A stretch of 64,000 bases of DNA, from assembly GCA_030532685.1 (NCBI GenBank), contig JAUNKN010000001.1:87757-151756 (forward strand), given 5' to 3'. A program made the translations under genes and the position numbers. The notes below the pieces were generated by a model, which ran no database searches, was not told the DNA's origin, and saw nothing but the letters and a program-made list of their open reading frames with translations. Origin of the DNA: Bacteroidales bacterium (GTDB lineage: Bacteria; Bacteroidota; Bacteroidia; Bacteroidales; Bacteroidaceae). Positions within the stretch are counted from its first letter, which is position 1, and every line of letters starts with the position of its first letter. Shown here in pieces: positions 1 through 8,793 of the stretch.

Positions 1-1082
1 GACTTACTTGTTTAGGGCCTGACGTCAACGAAAGTTATCACAAGTTTTCGGTCAATCATCTTAGCATTATACGTTTTGGATTGGGAGGTATCAAGGGAGT
101 GGGCGAAAATGCCGTACAGGCCATCATCGACGAACGTAAACGAGGAGGCTTGTTCTCTTCTATCTATGATTTCTTTGAGCGTGTAAATCTCAACATTTGC
201 AATCGCAAAAATCTCGAATGCTTAGCTTTGGCTGGAGCTTTCGATGGTTTTGGCGAAGCTACTCGCGAGCAATTCTTTGCTCCCAACGATCAAGGCTATA
301 CCTTTATCGAAACACTGCTACAATATGGGCAACGAATGCAGCAAGAAAGTGCCGAAAGTGCCAATTCTCTATTTGGCGACATCGAAGCCGTCGAAGTGAG
401 CAAGCCTAAACCTGTAGCAGTTTACAACAAATGGAGCGACTTAGAAAAACTCAATAAAGAGCGCGATCTCATTGGTATTTACATCAGCGGACACCCACTG
501 GACGAATATGCCATTGTTGTCAATCATCTCTGTTCACTGCGTATGCCCGATATCTCTGATCTTACTCCACATCTTAACCAAGACATCACTTTTGGAGGTA
601 TCGTGACCAACTCTGAAGAGCGTATTTCTCGTCGAGGAAGTGCTTTTGGCCGCGTACGCATCGAGGATTATGCAGGTGGAGGAGAGTTTGCTATTTTTGG
701 CGATGAATGGGCTCAATTCAAAGGCTACTTCTCGGTGGGCAACTCTGTGTTCGTTCGTGCGAAAGTCTCTCCGCGTCGTTGGGGAGAAGGAGAGCCCGAT
801 CTTCACCTCACCGAAGTCTGCTGGCTCTCGGATATTAAAGACCAAAAGATACAAAGCTTGACGATACAAGCAGACCTCTCGGCTTTTGATGCCTCTTTGG
901 TAGCCGAAATTGTCGATATGGTAAGCAATACGCAAGGGGATAGTGCTTTACATTTCCACATTCACGACCCCGAAAGTTCCAGTACTGTAACGCTCAGTAG
1001 TCAGCAATCACGCGTAAATGTGACCAACGAACTCATACGTTATATAGAGGCTCATCCTGCGCTGAGCTACAAAATCAACTGA
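1..1082 (+). CDS. dnaE: DNA polymerase III subunit alpha, C-terminal part (truncated by window edge)
   Basis: This is the catalytic subunit of the replicative DNA polymerase. Only about 360 C-terminal residues are present; the frame is already open at base 3, so the start lies outside the window. The first residues include GPDVNESYHKFSVN and the helix-hairpin-helix stretch FGLGGIKGVGENAV, both typical of the DnaE region after the palm and fingers. An OB-fold follows (ITFGGIVTNSEERISRRG onward, about residues 185-260), then a tail of the kind that contacts tau. A TTG at base 81 is internal, not a start. The next gene begins 7 bases after the stop and is probably co-transcribed. Identification is secure. 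Confidence 0.95.
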   Translation, partial: LTCLGPDVNESYHKFSVNHLSIIRFGLGGIKGVGENAVQAIIDERKRGGLFSSIYDFFERVNLNICNRKNLECLALAGAFDGFGEATREQFFAPNDQGYTFIETLLQYGQRMQQESAESANSLFGDIEAVEVSKPKPVAVYNKWSDLEKLNKERDLIGIYISGHPLDEYAIVVNHLCSLRMPDISDLTPHLNQDITFGGIVTNSEERISRRGSAFGRVRIEDYAGGGEFAIFGDEWAQFKGYFSVGNSVFVRAKVSPRRWGEGEPDLHLTEVCWLSDIKDQKIQSLTIQADLSAFDASLVAEIVDMVSNTQGDSALHFHIHDPESSSTVTLSSQQSRVNVTNELIRYIEAHPALSYKIN

Positions 1083-1089
1083 TGCCGCG

Positions 1090-1968
1090 ATGAAACTTTC
1101 TATCCTCGTCTGCACGTTCAACGACCGCATTCGTAACGTACTCGACCTGCTCCTCCCTCCGAGCGAGCAGGTCGAGTATGTCGTGTCGTTCCAGTACACC
1201 GACGAAATGTTTCTCGCCATGATTCCTACTGCGCTTAAGGAACGAGAAGATGTGAAGCTCGTGCCTCATTTTGGGAGCGGACTGTCGGCCAATCGCAACC
1301 ATGCTCTACGGCATTGCACTACAGAATACGCGCTCTTGGCAGACGATGATGTGCGTTATACTCCCGAAAGCCTATCGAAAGTTATTGCAAGTTTTGAGGA
1401 ACACCCTGAAGTGGATATCCTCCTCTTCCAAGCTATGCTGCACAATGGAGAAAAACTCAAACGCTACCCAACTCACGAATACGACTATTCCCAGCGTCCA
1501 AGAGGCAGCTATGTGAGTAGTGTGGAGATAGCCCTACGCACCGATGCTCCTTATCCCGCTTTCGATACTCGGTTTGGCCTAGGGTCAGCTTATCTCTCTT
1601 GTGGCGAAGAAGAAGTTTGGCTACATCAAGCCTGGCGACAAGGTGCTCGTATCCGTTATCTTCCCTATCCGCTGTGTAGCATTCCTGTGGGAGAAACCAC
1701 AGGGCGGCGTTTTCTTAGTGATGTCCGTGTGCGTCGTTCTAAAGGGGCTACTCTCTATATGATGCATGGAATGCTCGGTAGTCTATTGCGTATCAGCAAG
1801 GCAGCTGTGTTGCTTCCTTCTTCTACTCCTCGCTGGCAGTGCTGGCGCGATATGCTGGATGGCATACTCTACATTTATCGCCATCCTCTCAACGAAGGAG
1901 CGGCTCAGCCTATTCCTATTGATTTCCAACCCATAGAAGATTGGAAGCATCCTTTATCACCGTCTTGA
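1090..1968 (+). CDS. Family 2 (GT-A) glycosyltransferase
   Basis: A 292-residue cytoplasmic GT-A fold enzyme that would transfer a sugar from a nucleotide sugar to an acceptor. The N-terminus KLSILVCTFNDR is the usual first beta strand. The DxD-like metal and nucleotide-sugar motif is LADDDVRYTPE (residues 83-93), and GLGSAYLSCGEEEVWL, near residues 175-190, looks like the acceptor-side ED motif. There is no membrane segment. It follows dnaE by 7 bases and is closed by a hairpin terminator. Donor and acceptor cannot be told from the sequence; cell-surface polysaccharide or glycoprotein synthesis is the likely setting. Confidence 0.8.
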   Translation: MKLSILVCTFNDRIRNVLDLLLPPSEQVEYVVSFQYTDEMFLAMIPTALKEREDVKLVPHFGSGLSANRNHALRHCTTEYALLADDDVRYTPESLSKVIASFEEHPEVDILLFQAMLHNGEKLKRYPTHEYDYSQRPRGSYVSSVEIALRTDAPYPAFDTRFGLGSAYLSCGEEEVWLHQAWRQGARIRYLPYPLCSIPVGETTGRRFLSDVRVRRSKGATLYMMHGMLGSLLRISKAAVLLPSSTPRWQCWRDMLDGILYIYRHPLNEGAAQPIPIDFQPIEDWKHPLSPS

Positions 1969-2051
1969 ACAGCTTCTCTGCTTCTCTTTTTTCCTCTTCA
2001 TTTCCTTTTCGGGCGATTTTTCATTTCTCCAAGCAACTTCTTTCAATTTTA

Positions 2052-2087
2052 GGCTGGCTTCTTCGTCGAAGTCAGTCTATTTTTTGT
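2052..2087 (+). terminator. Rho-independent terminator after the glycosyltransferase
   Basis: An 8-bp stem (CTGGCTTC / GAAGTCAG, one G-T pair) with loop TTCGTC is followed by a T-rich tract. It lies 80 bases after the glycosyltransferase stop and before the next promoter. Confidence 0.6.
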
Positions 2088-2168
2088 CCAAAAATCTCGT
2101 GGTCGCTTGTTTCAATTCATGATATTATGTTAAAAAGGTGGGGAAGGGTGCATTTTTTTTCTGAGATA

Positions 2169-2200
2169 TTTGGAACATATTCAGAAGTCGTTTACTTTTG
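2169..2200 (+). promoter_or_regulatory. Bacteroidota-type promoter of the ABC/GntR operon
   Basis: TTTG at 2169-2172, a 20-bp spacer and TACTTTTG at 2193-2200 match the sigma-ABfr consensus TTTG-N19/20-TANNTTTG perfectly. Transcription should begin near 2207. This excludes the ATG-like codons inside the box and sets the ATPase start at 2260. Confidence 0.85.
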
Positions 2201-2259
2201 CAGTGTACCACAAAACTATTACACCGATTTCAGAACTACAAATTCCCATTTCTACCCCT

Positions 2260-3102
2260 ATGCTTCATATTCAAAATCTCAATTTTCGCTATCACGCAGG
2301 ACGCCCTCCCGTGTTCGACAATTTTTCCTTAGAACTTCGCGAAGGCAACATCATTGGGCTGCTCGGCAAGAATGGTACGGGAAAATCGACCCTCTTGTAT
2401 CTCATCGCGGGTTTGCTGACTCCTCAATCGGGAACAGTGCTCGTGGCAGGCCATGAAGCCCGAAAGCGCGTGCCCGAAGCCTTGCAAGAAATATTCATCG
2501 TCCCCGAAGAGTTTGAACTCCCCGATATGAGTATTGAGAGCTACGTATCGCTCAATCGCGACTTCTACCCCAAATTCTCTGACGAGGTATTACATCAGTG
2601 CCTACAAGACTTCGAGTTGCCTCTTGACCTTCATTTAGGACGTCTCTCTATGGGACAAAAGAAAAAAGCCTTTATGAGTTTCGCCATCGCTACAGGTACT
2701 CGTTTATTGCTCATGGACGAGCCTACTAATGGTTTGGACATTCCTTCGAAAGCACAATTTCGTCGTGTGCTTGCCCAGCAGATGAGCGAAGAGCGCACCA
2801 TCATCGTTTCGACACACCAAGTGCACGATGTCGAAACCCTCATTGATCGCGTCATTATGCTCGAAGGGCAAAAGCTCCTTGTCAACGAGAGTACGGCACG
2901 CCTTACCGAACTGCTCTCTTTCGGCTATCGCACGCCTGGCTCCGATGTGAGCGATGCGCTCTATGCAGAGCCGACGATAGCAGGTACAGCAGTCATCACT
3001 CGTGGCAGTGGGCTGCAAGATACTCCTCTCAATCTCGAGTTACTCTTCAACGCACTCGCTACTCGCCCCACCCTGCTTCAAGAAATTCAATCTAAGGTTT
3101 AA
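2260..3102 (+). CDS. ABC transporter ATP-binding protein
   Basis: A 280-residue ABC ATPase. Walker A is GKNGTGKS (residues 36-43), the signature is LSMGQ (129-133), Walker B is LLLMDE (149-154), and the H-loop histidine is in STHQ (near 196). The start was chosen because the promoter lies upstream and the protein then begins MLHIQNLNF, as usual for the family. The next gene, 12 bases on, is a membrane protein that would be its permease, and a short GntR regulator follows. This layout is typical of YtrA-controlled ABC systems that answer envelope stress or peptide antibiotics. The substrate is unknown. Confidence 0.88.
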   Translation: MLHIQNLNFRYHAGRPPVFDNFSLELREGNIIGLLGKNGTGKSTLLYLIAGLLTPQSGTVLVAGHEARKRVPEALQEIFIVPEEFELPDMSIESYVSLNRDFYPKFSDEVLHQCLQDFELPLDLHLGRLSMGQKKKAFMSFAIATGTRLLLMDEPTNGLDIPSKAQFRRVLAQQMSEERTIIVSTHQVHDVETLIDRVIMLEGQKLLVNESTARLTELLSFGYRTPGSDVSDALYAEPTIAGTAVITRGSGLQDTPLNLELLFNALATRPTLLQEIQSKV

Positions 3103-3114
3103 TCCTCCCCTATT

Positions 3115-3996
3115 ATGACACTTCCCGCTTTCTCCTGCCGCCGTTTTACTCTCTTGTTGCGCCGCGAACTTTACGAACATAAAAAGGAACATCGCAACAC
3201 GGCCTTAGCCTTTTTCCTGTCTTTCATCTTTTTCATAGTCCTTGCTTTGCTCTTCAATCGTGAGGAGGTCGATGGCTTTTACATCGTCGATGAAGATAGG
3301 GCGGCTGAGATGGCCAGTTATTTCTCCTTGTTCACCATCTCTTTGGGAATATTGGTTAAGCTCAGCAGCATCTTTGTCAATATGAATAGCAAGCAATCTC
3401 GCATCAATTTCCTCATGGTGCCTGCTTCTAATTTTGAGAAATATCTTGTTCGCTTGGTTCAAGTAAGTTTATTGCCTTGTCTACTTATGTGCCTGGTGCT
3501 TCCGCTTGCCGATGTGGTCATGGCACTACTTTCTTACGTTCTCCGCTTCGACTACGTCTTCTTTAGCAACCAAGTTTTCCTGCATATTTACGATTTCTTC
3601 CGAGGTGTCTTTGAAGCGAGTAGCACATGGACCTTTATCTACGTCCATCCGATTTATCTCTTGCTCATTCTTGTGCTGAATCTTCTCAGTTTGGGTACTT
3701 TCTACATTTTGGGAGGCACGCTATTTCGTCGTTTTCCCTTTGTGCTCACCTCCGCTACACTATTTGCCCTTACCGTTGTGCTTTCTCTCCTCTTTGGCTT
3801 TGGTTTAGTTTCTACTTTATCGTTCTTTGGGATAAAAATCGAAAACTATGACGAGAGTACGACTCCCGAACTCTATATTTATATGCTTCATTTCATTTTC
3901 TGGTTCCATCTCCTTTGGAACATTGCTGGGATGTGGTGGAGCTATCGCATTTTCAAGCGCGCCAATGCTATCACACCCCGTAGCTTTGGACTCTAA
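3115..3996 (+). CDS. ABC transporter permease (multi-spanning membrane protein)
   Basis: A 293-residue inner-membrane protein with about six hydrophobic segments: near residues 28-47, 70-90, 118-145, 180-200, 210-235 and 260-280. The N-terminus is basic (RRFTLLLRRELYEHKKEH). It lies between the ABC ATPase and the GntR regulator with gaps of 12 bases on each side, so it is assigned as the ATPase's membrane partner. Sequence gives no substrate clue. It resembles ABC-2-like permeases paired with YtrA regulators, but that family placement is by context. Confidence 0.75.
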   Translation: MTLPAFSCRRFTLLLRRELYEHKKEHRNTALAFFLSFIFFIVLALLFNREEVDGFYIVDEDRAAEMASYFSLFTISLGILVKLSSIFVNMNSKQSRINFLMVPASNFEKYLVRLVQVSLLPCLLMCLVLPLADVVMALLSYVLRFDYVFFSNQVFLHIYDFFRGVFEASSTWTFIYVHPIYLLLILVLNLLSLGTFYILGGTLFRRFPFVLTSATLFALTVVLSLLFGFGLVSTLSFFGIKIENYDESTTPELYIYMLHFIFWFHLLWNIAGMWWSYRIFKRANAITPRSFGL

Positions 3997-4008
3997 ACAC
4001 TCTCTCCT

Positions 4009-4380
4009 ATGAATTTCCGCGACGGACAACCCATTTATCTTCAAATCGCGGAGCGCCTCATGGACGAAATTTTGGCAGGGCAATATCCCGCCAACGAACG
4101 CATACCTGGTGTGCGCGACTATAGCGCCCTGCTTCAGGTGAATATCAACACCACCGTCAAGGCCTATGACAGCCTGACACAGCGCGACATCATTTACAAT
4201 CGCCGTGGATTGGGCTTCTTCGTGTCGCCCGATGCCCTGCGAATTATTCGCGACACACGAAAACAAGAATTTCTCCACCATCAGCTCCCCGATTTAGCTC
4301 GCGCCATGCAACAGCTCGACATTCCTCTCGCCGAGGTGACCCAATCACTGCAGGCGCTTCTTGAAGTTTCTCATTCTTAA
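4009..4380 (+). CDS. GntR-family transcriptional regulator, YtrA subfamily
   Basis: A 123-residue regulator with an N-terminal winged helix-turn-helix (QPIYLQIAERLMDEILAG, then the recognition-helix region YSALLQVNINTTVKAYDSL) and only a short helical C-terminal dimerisation part. The lack of a large effector domain is the mark of the YtrA subfamily, whose members usually repress the ABC operon in which they are encoded. Here it is the third gene, 12 bases after the permease and 14 before the GIN lipoprotein. Autoregulation of the promoter at 2169-2200 is an inference. Confidence 0.85.
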   Translation: MNFRDGQPIYLQIAERLMDEILAGQYPANERIPGVRDYSALLQVNINTTVKAYDSLTQRDIIYNRRGLGFFVSPDALRIIRDTRKQEFLHHQLPDLARAMQQLDIPLAEVTQSLQALLEVSHS

Positions 4381-4394
4381 TTCTCCTTTCCGTT

Positions 4395-5222
4395 ATGAAA
4401 CGCTTCCTTCCTATATTTTTTCTTCTTTGTGCCATATTTTGCACTCTGACGGGTTGTGATTATTTTGCGCATGTACGTCCCCAGCAAAAAGTAGAAGTAC
4501 GACCAAAAGTGCAACAGGTTTATACCATTCCTATGCCCAAGCAAATCGTGGATATTGCTGCCGAACGGGGAGTGGAAGTGAAATTTTCCTATGGCACTCA
4601 AGCTCAAATCGTAGTTCACACGAACCTCGCCGATAGCACGCTTGTAAGCATTCGTCAAGAAGGAAAGCTCCTCACGTTCTCTCACGAAAAGAGCCTTCAT
4701 AATTTGGATGGGGTGCACACTTGCATCGAAGTTGTGGGCCCTCAGCAAATCTATCGTTTCACTGCCAGAAGTGGAGCTTACATCAAGTTCGTTCAACCTA
4801 CCTTCACGACCGACAGTCTTTCTCTCAATGCCTATAGTGGTGGTGAAATAAAGCTACCTGCGGCAGAGGTGCGGAGAACTCTATTCATTAACACCTCCTC
4901 GGCAGGCGAAGTTATCTGTGATAGTCTTTCCACTCTTCAAGTTAATATAGAAGCTACTTCGGGTAGTAGCATTAGACTCTATAATTCTCAAATTCTCAAG
5001 AACGCACAAGCCGATGCTTCCTCTGGAGCAAACATCTTGTTGGAGGGCATCGCTCCCTCTATCTATTACGAGGCTTCGAGCGGTGCATTTATAAGCGCTA
5101 GAGAAATGTATGCCAAACAGGGCTATGCGAAGGCCTCCAGCGGAGCGAACATAGACTGCTCAAACGAACAACACCAAGAAGAGGTGAGTTCGGGAGGAAG
5201 CGTAGACAATAAAGAACGTTGA
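4395..5222 (+). CDS. GIN-domain (DUF2807) lipoprotein
   Basis: A 275-residue predicted lipoprotein. A basic start and hydrophobic stretch end in the lipobox LTGC (Cys 21). The rest is a repetitive beta-strand protein with recurring Ser/Gly turns (ATSGSS, ASSGANI, ASSGAFI, ASSGANI, VSSGGS), the pattern of the 'head GIN' domain thought to form a beta-helix on the cell surface. It is the last gene of the ABC/GntR operon; the same neighbourhood is common in Bacteroidota, which suggests a shared envelope role. The molecular function is unknown. Confidence 0.8.
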   Translation: MKRFLPIFFLLCAIFCTLTGCDYFAHVRPQQKVEVRPKVQQVYTIPMPKQIVDIAAERGVEVKFSYGTQAQIVVHTNLADSTLVSIRQEGKLLTFSHEKSLHNLDGVHTCIEVVGPQQIYRFTARSGAYIKFVQPTFTTDSLSLNAYSGGEIKLPAAEVRRTLFINTSSAGEVICDSLSTLQVNIEATSGSSIRLYNSQILKNAQADASSGANILLEGIAPSIYYEASSGAFISAREMYAKQGYAKASSGANIDCSNEQHQEEVSSGGSVDNKER

Positions 5223-5248
5223 TCCTTCATCTAACAGAAAGGGAACAT

Positions 5249-5330
5249 CTACGTCCCACGTAGAAAATCCTACGTGGGAAGAAAAAAATCCTACGTGGGA
5301 AGCAGAAATTTCTTCTTCCCACGTAGATTT
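5249..5330. repeat. Dispersed CTACGTGGGA palindromic repeat, copy 1
   Basis: Four core units (ACGTCCCACGTAG, two of CCTACGTGGGAAG, and TTCCCACGTAG) alternate in orientation with A-rich spacers, so the stretch can fold into hairpins. It lies in the gap between the GIN lipoprotein and the MacB ATPase. Related copies are at 14343, 26497, 31850, 40385, 51541 and 63238. Confidence 0.8.
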
Positions 5331-5391
5331 CCCCACTCCCTTCCCTCTCCTCACAAGTGCCTGCGGCACTACAATTTCTCTCCTCTGCATC

Positions 5392-6102
5392 ATGCTACAT
5401 CTCGAAAACATACACAAGACCTACCACAACGGGCAACCCCTGCACGTGCTCAAAGGTATAGACCTCGACATCAACGACGGCGACTTTGTGAGCATCATGG
5501 GGGCCTCGGGTAGTGGCAAGTCCACCCTCCTCAACATTTTGGGCATCCTCGACAACTATGACGAGGGCAACTACTATTTGGGAGGCCAACTCGTGAAGAA
5601 CCTGAGCGAAAGCCAGGCTGCCGACTATCGCAACCGAATGATTGGTTTCATTTTCCAGTCGTTCAACCTCATCAGCTACAAGAATGCGCTCGAAAATGTA
5701 GCTCTCCCCCTTTACTATCAAGGTGTGAGTCGCAAGCGGCGCAATGCCATGGCCATGGAACAACTCGAGCGCCTCGGCCTGGCCGAATGGGCGCACCACC
5801 TGCCCAACGAGCTCTCGGGCGGACAAAAACAGCGCGTGGCCATAGCGCGCAGCATCATCACCAATCCTCAGATTCTCCTGGCCGACGAACCCACGGGAGC
5901 ACTCGACTCCAAAACTTCGGGAGAGGTGATGCAGTTGCTCACCGACCTCAATGCCGAAGGGCGCACTGTGATTATTGTGACGCACGAAAGCGGTGTGGCC
6001 TATCGCACCCGCCGCATAGTGCACATCAAGGACGGGCTCATAGGACGCATCGAGGACAACGATCCTACACTGACCAAACCCTTTGGCGAACTGATGAAAT
6101 AG
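5392..6102 (+). CDS. MacB/LolD-type ABC transporter ATPase
   Basis: A 236-residue ATPase of the MacB/LolD type. Walker A is GASGSGKS (37-44), the signature is LSGGQKQRVAIARSI (141-155) and Walker B is ILLADEP (161-167). It starts the five-gene export unit that runs to 11232: two permeases, a periplasmic adaptor and an outer-membrane factor follow on the same strand. It should power mechanotransmission by these permeases, moving a substrate from the periplasm through the TolC-like channel. The substrate could be an antibiotic, peptide or lipid and cannot be read from the sequence. Confidence 0.9.
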   Translation: MLHLENIHKTYHNGQPLHVLKGIDLDINDGDFVSIMGASGSGKSTLLNILGILDNYDEGNYYLGGQLVKNLSESQAADYRNRMIGFIFQSFNLISYKNALENVALPLYYQGVSRKRRNAMAMEQLERLGLAEWAHHLPNELSGGQKQRVAIARSIITNPQILLADEPTGALDSKTSGEVMQLLTDLNAEGRTVIIVTHESGVAYRTRRIVHIKDGLIGRIEDNDPTLTKPFGELMK

Positions 6103-6185
6103 CCCTCGTTCCTTTCTTGCAGCACTCATCTTCGCCCATTCTTGCAAGGACTTAGGGCATTCATTCTCGACACATTTTTCTCTTT

Positions 6186-7436
6186 ATGTTTCAAGAAATC
6201 TTTTCCCACCTATGGGAAAACAAACTACGCACAGCCCTCACGGGACTTAGCGTTTCTGTGGGCATATTCCTGCTCATCGTGCTGCTCGGTGCGGGCAATG
6301 GACTCATTCATGCCTTCGAGAGCAACATGGGACAGTTTGCCACCGATGTCGTTTCGGTGTGGCCGGGCTATATGAGCCAAGCTTACGATGGTCTGCCTGA
6401 AGGGCGTGGCGTAACGCTCGACAAACGCGATCTCGCGAGTACTTCGGCGGCTTTTCCTCAACGTGTAAAAGGAGCAGTGGCGAAAAACTCTCTCAACTCG
6501 ACCCTCAATCTTCATTACAAAGATCAGCGTACCACGCTTTGGCTTTCGGGAGTTTATCCTGAAGAATTGTACATTTCACGACCTCAAATCCTCGCAGGGC
6601 GTTTCATCAACGATATCGATCTGCGCGAAAGCCGAAAGAGTCTTGTCATTACCGAAAAAATGGCTCAGACTATCTTTGGTTCGTCGATGGCAGCTTTGAA
6701 CAAAGAGGTACGTCTCGATTCGGTGGTCTATCGCATCGTAGGGGTGAAGAGCAATCAAGGAGACTTTGGAACGCCCACTTGCTACACCGCCTTTAGCACC
6801 CTCAATACGATTTACAACAAAGGGTTGAACATCGAAGAGATGAAAATCTTGACACGTGGTATCGAGCAAACAGAAGCCGCCGAAGCCTTTGAGAGCGATT
6901 TGCGTCGAAGTGTGGCCCGTCGTCACCGTTTTGCTCCGACCGATGAAAAAGCCCTTTGGATAGACAATGCTGCCGAGGGAGCTAAAGAGCGCGACATGGC
7001 CATGAGCATCCTGCGCCAAGCGCTTTGGTTCATTGGACTGCTCACATTGCTCAGTGGCGTTGTGAGCATCAGCAACATTATGCTCATCACCGTCAAGGAG
7101 CGCACACACGAATTTGGCATTCGCAAGGCTCTTGGTGCTCGCCCTTGGAGCATTTTACGCAGCGTCTTGGCCGAAAGCATTATCATCACCCTCCTCTCGG
7201 GCTATGTGGGACTCGTAGCCGGCATAGCCGCAACGGAATGGATGAGCAAAGTGAGTGGCGAACAGGTTATGGAAATTGCCAACCAACGATTTTACACCTT
7301 TCTCAACCCCACTGTTGACTTAGGCATCGCACTTACGGCTCTTGTTGTACTCATCGTAGCAGGCTTAATTGCAGGCTTCTTTCCCGCTCGCAAGGCTGTA
7401 AAGGTGAAACCCATTGAAGCCCTCAACGCTCGATGA
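6186..7436 (+). CDS. MacB-like ABC permease (first of two)
   Basis: A 416-residue permease with the MacB topology. It has an N-terminal cytoplasmic/TM1 region (LRTALTGLSVSVGIFLLIVL), a periplasmic MacB_PCD domain of about 220 residues, and a C-terminal FtsX domain with three TM segments, the first carrying the ISNIMLITVKERTHEFGIRK signature. It lies 83 bases after the ATPase and 40 before a second permease. It shares the family layout with that second permease but differs in sequence, so a heterodimeric transporter is likely. Confidence 0.88.
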   Translation: MFQEIFSHLWENKLRTALTGLSVSVGIFLLIVLLGAGNGLIHAFESNMGQFATDVVSVWPGYMSQAYDGLPEGRGVTLDKRDLASTSAAFPQRVKGAVAKNSLNSTLNLHYKDQRTTLWLSGVYPEELYISRPQILAGRFINDIDLRESRKSLVITEKMAQTIFGSSMAALNKEVRLDSVVYRIVGVKSNQGDFGTPTCYTAFSTLNTIYNKGLNIEEMKILTRGIEQTEAAEAFESDLRRSVARRHRFAPTDEKALWIDNAAEGAKERDMAMSILRQALWFIGLLTLLSGVVSISNIMLITVKERTHEFGIRKALGARPWSILRSVLAESIIITLLSGYVGLVAGIAATEWMSKVSGEQVMEIANQRFYTFLNPTVDLGIALTALVVLIVAGLIAGFFPARKAVKVKPIEALNAR

Positions 7437-7476
7437 GAAACAGCAGAAGACTCTGCATTTATCTTCACATCAGACT

Positions 7477-8730
7477 ATGTTTATGTTTGACTTAGACAAA
7501 TGGGGCGAAATTTTTCAAGCCCTCACCCGCAACAAGGCGCGTTCTCTACTCACTGCCTTTGGCATCTTTTGGGGCACCTTTATGCTTGTGCTCCTCATGG
7601 GAGGCTCCAAGGGATTAAAGGCTATGATGCAAAGCAATTTTGATGGCTTTGCTCAAAACTCCTATATGGCCTACCCCGAACTCACCACCAAGGCTTATGG
7701 CGGCTTTCAAGTGGGGCGGCAATGGAATTTCGAGAAAAAAGATTTGAAGCTCCTGCGTCGCCATCTGCCCGAGGCCGATGTCATCACTCCCCTCCACATG
7801 CAATGGGGACAAAATACAGAATTTCGCGATCGCAAGATGTCGTGTACCATCAAAGGAGTTGCTCCCGAATATGCCGATATTGAAAACCCAAAACTCTCTC
7901 AGGGACGCTACATCCAAGACATAGACCTTCAAAATCACCGTAAGGTATGTGTTATTGGCAAACGCGTGGCCAAAGAACTTTTTCCCAACGGCGAAAATCC
8001 ATTAGGCAAGTTTATTAAAATAGCCAACGTTTACTACCAAGTTCTGGGCGTTTCGCAACTCGACAACAAAATTGGCATTGGCGGTGGCACCTCAAAAGCC
8101 ATCTACATTCCGCTCACGACCTTTCAGCGCATCAACAACACGGGCGACGACATCGGTTCCATTGCCATCACGATGCGACCTGGAAGTAGCGTGAACGCAG
8201 TACAGCCCATTATAGAACGACTCCTCAAAAAGACGCATCGTGTACATCCTGACGACGAACAAGCACTGATGAGTTTCAACATGGAGGCCATGTTCCAAAT
8301 GGTACAATCGCTCTTCGATGGCATCAACATTTTGGTGTGGCTCATAGGCATCGGTACGCTCATTTCAGGCAGCATCGGTGTGAGCAATATCATGATGGTG
8401 GTGGTCAAGGAGCGCACCACCGAAATCGGTATTCGTCGTGCTATTGGGGCTCATCCCAGCCACATTCTCTCGCAAATCCTTTCGGAAAGCGCAGTTATCA
8501 CGATTATGGCGGGACTTTCAGGTATCTTTTTTGCCGTGCTTGTCTTGGCAGGCATCGAGTTTCTCGTTGCCACGGGCATGGCTGATCTCGAGACACCGAA
8601 CTTTCAAATTAGTTTCTCCTTAGCCATCGCCTCAGCCTTTGCACTTTCGCTTTTGGGAACGGCGGCAGGCATCGCTCCTGCACTACGTGCTCTCTCGATT
8701 AAACCTATCGATGCCATTCGCGACGAATAG
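7477..8730 (+). CDS. MacB-like ABC permease (second of two)
   Basis: A 417-residue partner of the preceding permease. TM1 is in the segment SLLTAFGIFWGTFMLVLLMG, followed by a MacB_PCD periplasmic domain and an FtsX domain with VSNIMMVVVKERTTEIGIRR. A longer frame begins at 7414 inside the previous gene, but those 21 residues are hydrophilic and unlike the family, so the ATG at 7477 was chosen. Its divergence from the first permease argues against a recent tandem duplication. Confidence 0.87.
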   Translation: MFMFDLDKWGEIFQALTRNKARSLLTAFGIFWGTFMLVLLMGGSKGLKAMMQSNFDGFAQNSYMAYPELTTKAYGGFQVGRQWNFEKKDLKLLRRHLPEADVITPLHMQWGQNTEFRDRKMSCTIKGVAPEYADIENPKLSQGRYIQDIDLQNHRKVCVIGKRVAKELFPNGENPLGKFIKIANVYYQVLGVSQLDNKIGIGGGTSKAIYIPLTTFQRINNTGDDIGSIAITMRPGSSVNAVQPIIERLLKKTHRVHPDDEQALMSFNMEAMFQMVQSLFDGINILVWLIGIGTLISGSIGVSNIMMVVVKERTTEIGIRRAIGAHPSHILSQILSESAVITIMAGLSGIFFAVLVLAGIEFLVATGMADLETPNFQISFSLAIASAFALSLLGTAAGIAPALRALSIKPIDAIRDE

Positions 8731-8793
8731 TGTTTGCCTTGCATCGGTTTTCTCCTCTCTCATTACGTATCCAACTTTATCCCCCTATTCTCT

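Noticed and set aside
5395-6147. 250-codon open frame antisense to the MacB-type ATPase
   Set aside because: The plus strand has every ABC ATPase motif; the antisense product shows no domain.
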